In this document: one piece after another, positions 5,692 to 6,635 of the stretch
Numbering within the stretch: position 1 is the stretch's first letter
Layout: every line of letters begins with the position of its first letter
Notes under the pieces: generated by a model
What the model was told of the DNA's origin: nothing
The model's input: the letters and a program-made list of their open reading frames with translations, nothing else
The model's database searches: none
Made by a program: the position numbers and the translations under genes
Assembly (NCBI GenBank): GCA_014728435.1
Contig: WJLP01000001.1
Location: forward strand, 1 to 6,635
DNA from: Candidatus Uhrbacteria bacterium
GTDB taxonomy: Bacteria; Patescibacteriota; Patescibacteriia; 2-12-FULL-60-25
Direction: 5' to 3'
Length of the DNA: 6,635 bases

Positions 5692-5704
5692 ATATGGGGG
5701 ATAT
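5687..5704. repeat. 9-nt tandem repeat GGGGGATAT x 2
   Basis: GGGGGATAT lies at 5687-5695 and 5696-5704, just beyond the hpf stop codon at 5707. The first copy overlaps the dyad that holds the DUF559 ribosome site. A degenerate inverted counterpart (ATCCCC, then TTAAGGG) occurs at 5263-5286 on the other side of the gene. Confidence 0.6.
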
Positions 5705-5706
5705 TG

Positions 5707-6021
5707 CTAAGATCTACGCAAATCCCTGTTCTTTTCTTTCCAGGATGTGATTTCTTCGCGGAGATGGTCGCGGACTTTGTCGATGGCTTTGTAGAGATCT
5801 TTTTCTTGTTTTGTGACGCGGAAGAGTTTATTGGGTACATCGACCATGGTGGTGCAGGAATATATTTCGCCTTTGTTGTGATGGTTGGTATCCAGCCCCA
5901 AGTCGACCTCGATGTGGAGGATATTGTCGTAGAATTTGTCTAAGGATGTGAATTTGTCTTCCGCGTACTGCCGGATAGCGTCTGTGAGATCCATGTTTTT
6001 GGCGCGTATGTTGATAGTCAT
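5707..6021 (-). CDS. hpf: Ribosome hibernation promoting factor, short form (HPF/YfiA/RaiA family)
   Basis: HPF-family proteins bind in the decoding region of the 30S subunit, block mRNA and tRNA binding and keep ribosomes inactive but intact in slow growth. The 104-residue product has the beta-alpha-beta-beta-beta-alpha pattern: MTINIRAKNMDLTDAIRQYAEDK (1-23), ILHIEVDL (34-41), KGEIYSCTTMVDVP (50-63), and the last helix KDLYKAIDKVRDHLREEITSWKEK (74-97). It lacks the C-terminal dimerisation domain of long HPF, so it should not form 100S dimers by that route. A longer frame exists upstream (TTG at 6057), but the ATG at 6021 matches the family start exactly. No Shine-Dalgarno is seen before it. 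It lies 116 nt after murB and 40 nt before the DUF559 gene. hpf beside secA is a known arrangement in Firmicutes. Confidence 0.95.
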   Translation of the reverse strand: MTINIRAKNMDLTDAIRQYAEDKFTSLDKFYDNILHIEVDLGLDTNHHNKGEIYSCTTMVDVPNKLFRVTKQEKDLYKAIDKVRDHLREEITSWKEKNRDLRRS

Positions 6022-6057
6022 ACTTTTAATTAATAAATAATAATGAATAAAGAACAA
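6022..6057 (-). promoter_or_regulatory. Possible hpf promoter, weak
   Basis: On the minus strand TTGTTC (6057-6052), a 16-nt spacer and TATTAA (6035-6030) precede the ATG at 6021 by 8 nt. The match is only moderate and the region is so A/T-rich that chance hits are expected. It is noted because the distance resembles the other near-leaderless promoters here and because hpf lacks a Shine-Dalgarno. Confidence 0.3.
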
Positions 6058-6109
6058 AGCAAACTGGAGAATATTCTTTATTATTTGTTATTTATTATTT
6101 GTTAATTAA
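6026..6109. repeat. AT-rich long inverted repeat between murB and hpf
   Basis: Outer arms at 6026-6043 and 6092-6109 pair over 18 positions with one mismatch (T6034 with G6101). Inner arms AATAAAGAA (6046-6054) and TTCTTTATT (6074-6082) pair perfectly in a register shifted by 7 nt. The loop is about 19 nt. The stem is nearly all A/T, so its stability as RNA is modest; it may act as a processing or termination signal after murB. Confidence 0.6.
6077..6104. repeat. 14-nt perfect tandem repeat TTTATTATTTGTTA x 2
   Basis: Two identical 14-nt units lie at 6077-6090 and 6091-6104. Each unit is itself two near-identical heptamers (TTTATTA and TTTGTTA, one difference), so this is a four-unit heptamer array, in line with the 7-nt period in the other gaps. 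The second copy forms part of the right arm of the long inverted repeat. Confidence 0.75.
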
Positions 6110-6137
6110 TGATATTTATAGCGTACGATGAGAGTTG

Positions 6138-6635
6138 CTAGGAGTCAAAACCAACAAGCTCAACCTCATCTTCGAGCATAATGTTGTAATCGTCGCGGAT
6201 TTTCATTTTAGCTTTGGAAGTCAGCATTAGCACATCTTGCGCACGGGCGTTGCCGAGGTTAACGATGAAGTTGCCGTGTTTTTCGCTGATTTGCGCGTCG
6301 CCGATTTTTTCGCCTTTCATGCCTACTTGGGAGACGAGCCAGCCGGCCGAAATGGATTTTTTATCCAGCATTTCCTGCGGGATTTGCGTGTCGGCGGCCA
6401 GGCGATCGAGTTCGGATTCATCTTTGAAAGCGTAATTTTTGAACATGCAGCCGGCGGATGATTCGGCCAGGGGCTGTGTTTCTTTGCGCTTGGTGATATA
6501 TTCTTCCATGCGAGCGCGGACAGCGGACGGGTCGTCGGTTTTTTTTAGGCTCAATGTGGCACGTAAGATTATGTGAGGTTCATGTTTAAATACGCTGTCG
6601 CGATAAGAAAACTTGCATTCCGCGTTGGGGTAAAC
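6138..6635 (-). CDS. murB: UDP-N-acetylenolpyruvoylglucosamine reductase MurB, C-terminal part
   Basis: MurB is the FAD enzyme that reduces UDP-GlcNAc-enolpyruvate with NADPH to UDP-MurNAc, the second committed step of peptidoglycan synthesis. The frame is open to the right edge; 165 residues and the stop are present, so the FAD-binding N-terminal half lies outside. Visible motifs are ECKFSYRDSVFKHE (6-19), with the YRxS substrate/cofactor motif, SAGCMFKN (60-67), SAGWLVSQVGMKGEKIGDAQISEKHGNFIVNLGNA (96-130), and the ending MLEDEVELVG (153-162), which is the type II (S. aureus-like) C-terminus with the expected catalytic Glu (157). The general-acid position usually Ser in the xGSxFKN motif is Cys63 here. 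An apparent internal TTG start at 6554 is not real because the MurB motif continues upstream of it. It heads the visible run murB-hpf-DUF559-secA. Confidence 0.96.
   Translation of the reverse strand, partial: VYPNAECKFSYRDSVFKHEPHIILRATLSLKKTDDPSAVRARMEEYITKRKETQPLAESSAGCMFKNYAFKDESELDRLAADTQIPQEMLDKKSISAGWLVSQVGMKGEKIGDAQISEKHGNFIVNLGNARAQDVLMLTSKAKMKIRDDYNIMLEDEVELVGFDS

Noticed and set aside
5667..5840. N-terminal 58-residue extension of the DUF559 protein
   Set aside because: It overlaps hpf and translates the repeat element; the ATG at 5666 fits the family start and has a G-rich ribosome site.
6555..6635. murB beginning at the internal TTG near 6554
   Set aside because: The upstream codons continue the MurB YRDSVFK motif in frame to the window edge, so the gene is cut by the window, not truncated.

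Overview
The window looks like a piece of a Patescibacteria (Candidate Phyla Radiation) genome. This is an inference from several things together. SecA carries an acidic insertion before its KEAYEADITYGTNNE block. The MurB is a type II enzyme with Cys where most have the catalytic Ser. Hpf is the short form. Most starts have no Shine-Dalgarno, and the gaps hold heptamer-based repeats. No 16S rRNA or tRNA is present to confirm it. Stops used are TAA and TAG.

Layout from left to right. At 1-1245 (minus) is the N-terminal 415 codons of an acidic, cysteine-free protein of unknown function that runs off the left edge. At 1246-1468 is a divergent intergenic region with a 16-bp palindrome that forms back-to-back extended -10 elements, two small heptamer repeats, and a promoter, leader hairpin and strong GGAGG for the next gene. 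At 1469-2191 (plus) is an unrecognised 240-residue protein with a clear intrinsic terminator. At 2228-2419, between convergent genes, lie a nested hairpin and two blocks of degenerate 7-nt repeats. At 2420-5146 (minus) is a complete secA. At 5147-5294 are the secA promoter and small repeats. At 5295-5666 (minus) is a DUF559 endonuclease-like gene. At 5707-6021 (minus) is hpf, the short ribosome hibernation factor. At 6022-6137 is an AT-rich tandem/inverted repeat. At 6138-6635 (minus) is the C-terminal part of murB.

The minus-strand run murB, hpf, DUF559 gene, secA joins peptidoglycan precursor synthesis, ribosome hibernation and protein export. hpf next to secA is a neighbourhood also known from Firmicutes. 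The DUF559 gene is AT-richer, has its own unusual RBS hairpin and sits between them, so it looks like a later insertion.

The main point of interest is non-coding. All four gaps longer than 100 bp carry tandem repeats with a 7-nt (or 14-nt) period, each with a different unit. At least two minus-strand genes have a promoter whose -10 ends exactly 9 nt before the ATG, which predicts almost leaderless mRNAs. The plus-strand unknown gene instead has a structured leader and a strong Shine-Dalgarno. I found no CRISPR array, tRNA, rRNA or recognisable transposase. I see no clearly new multi-gene system; the two unknown proteins and the repeat pattern are the best candidates for novelty.
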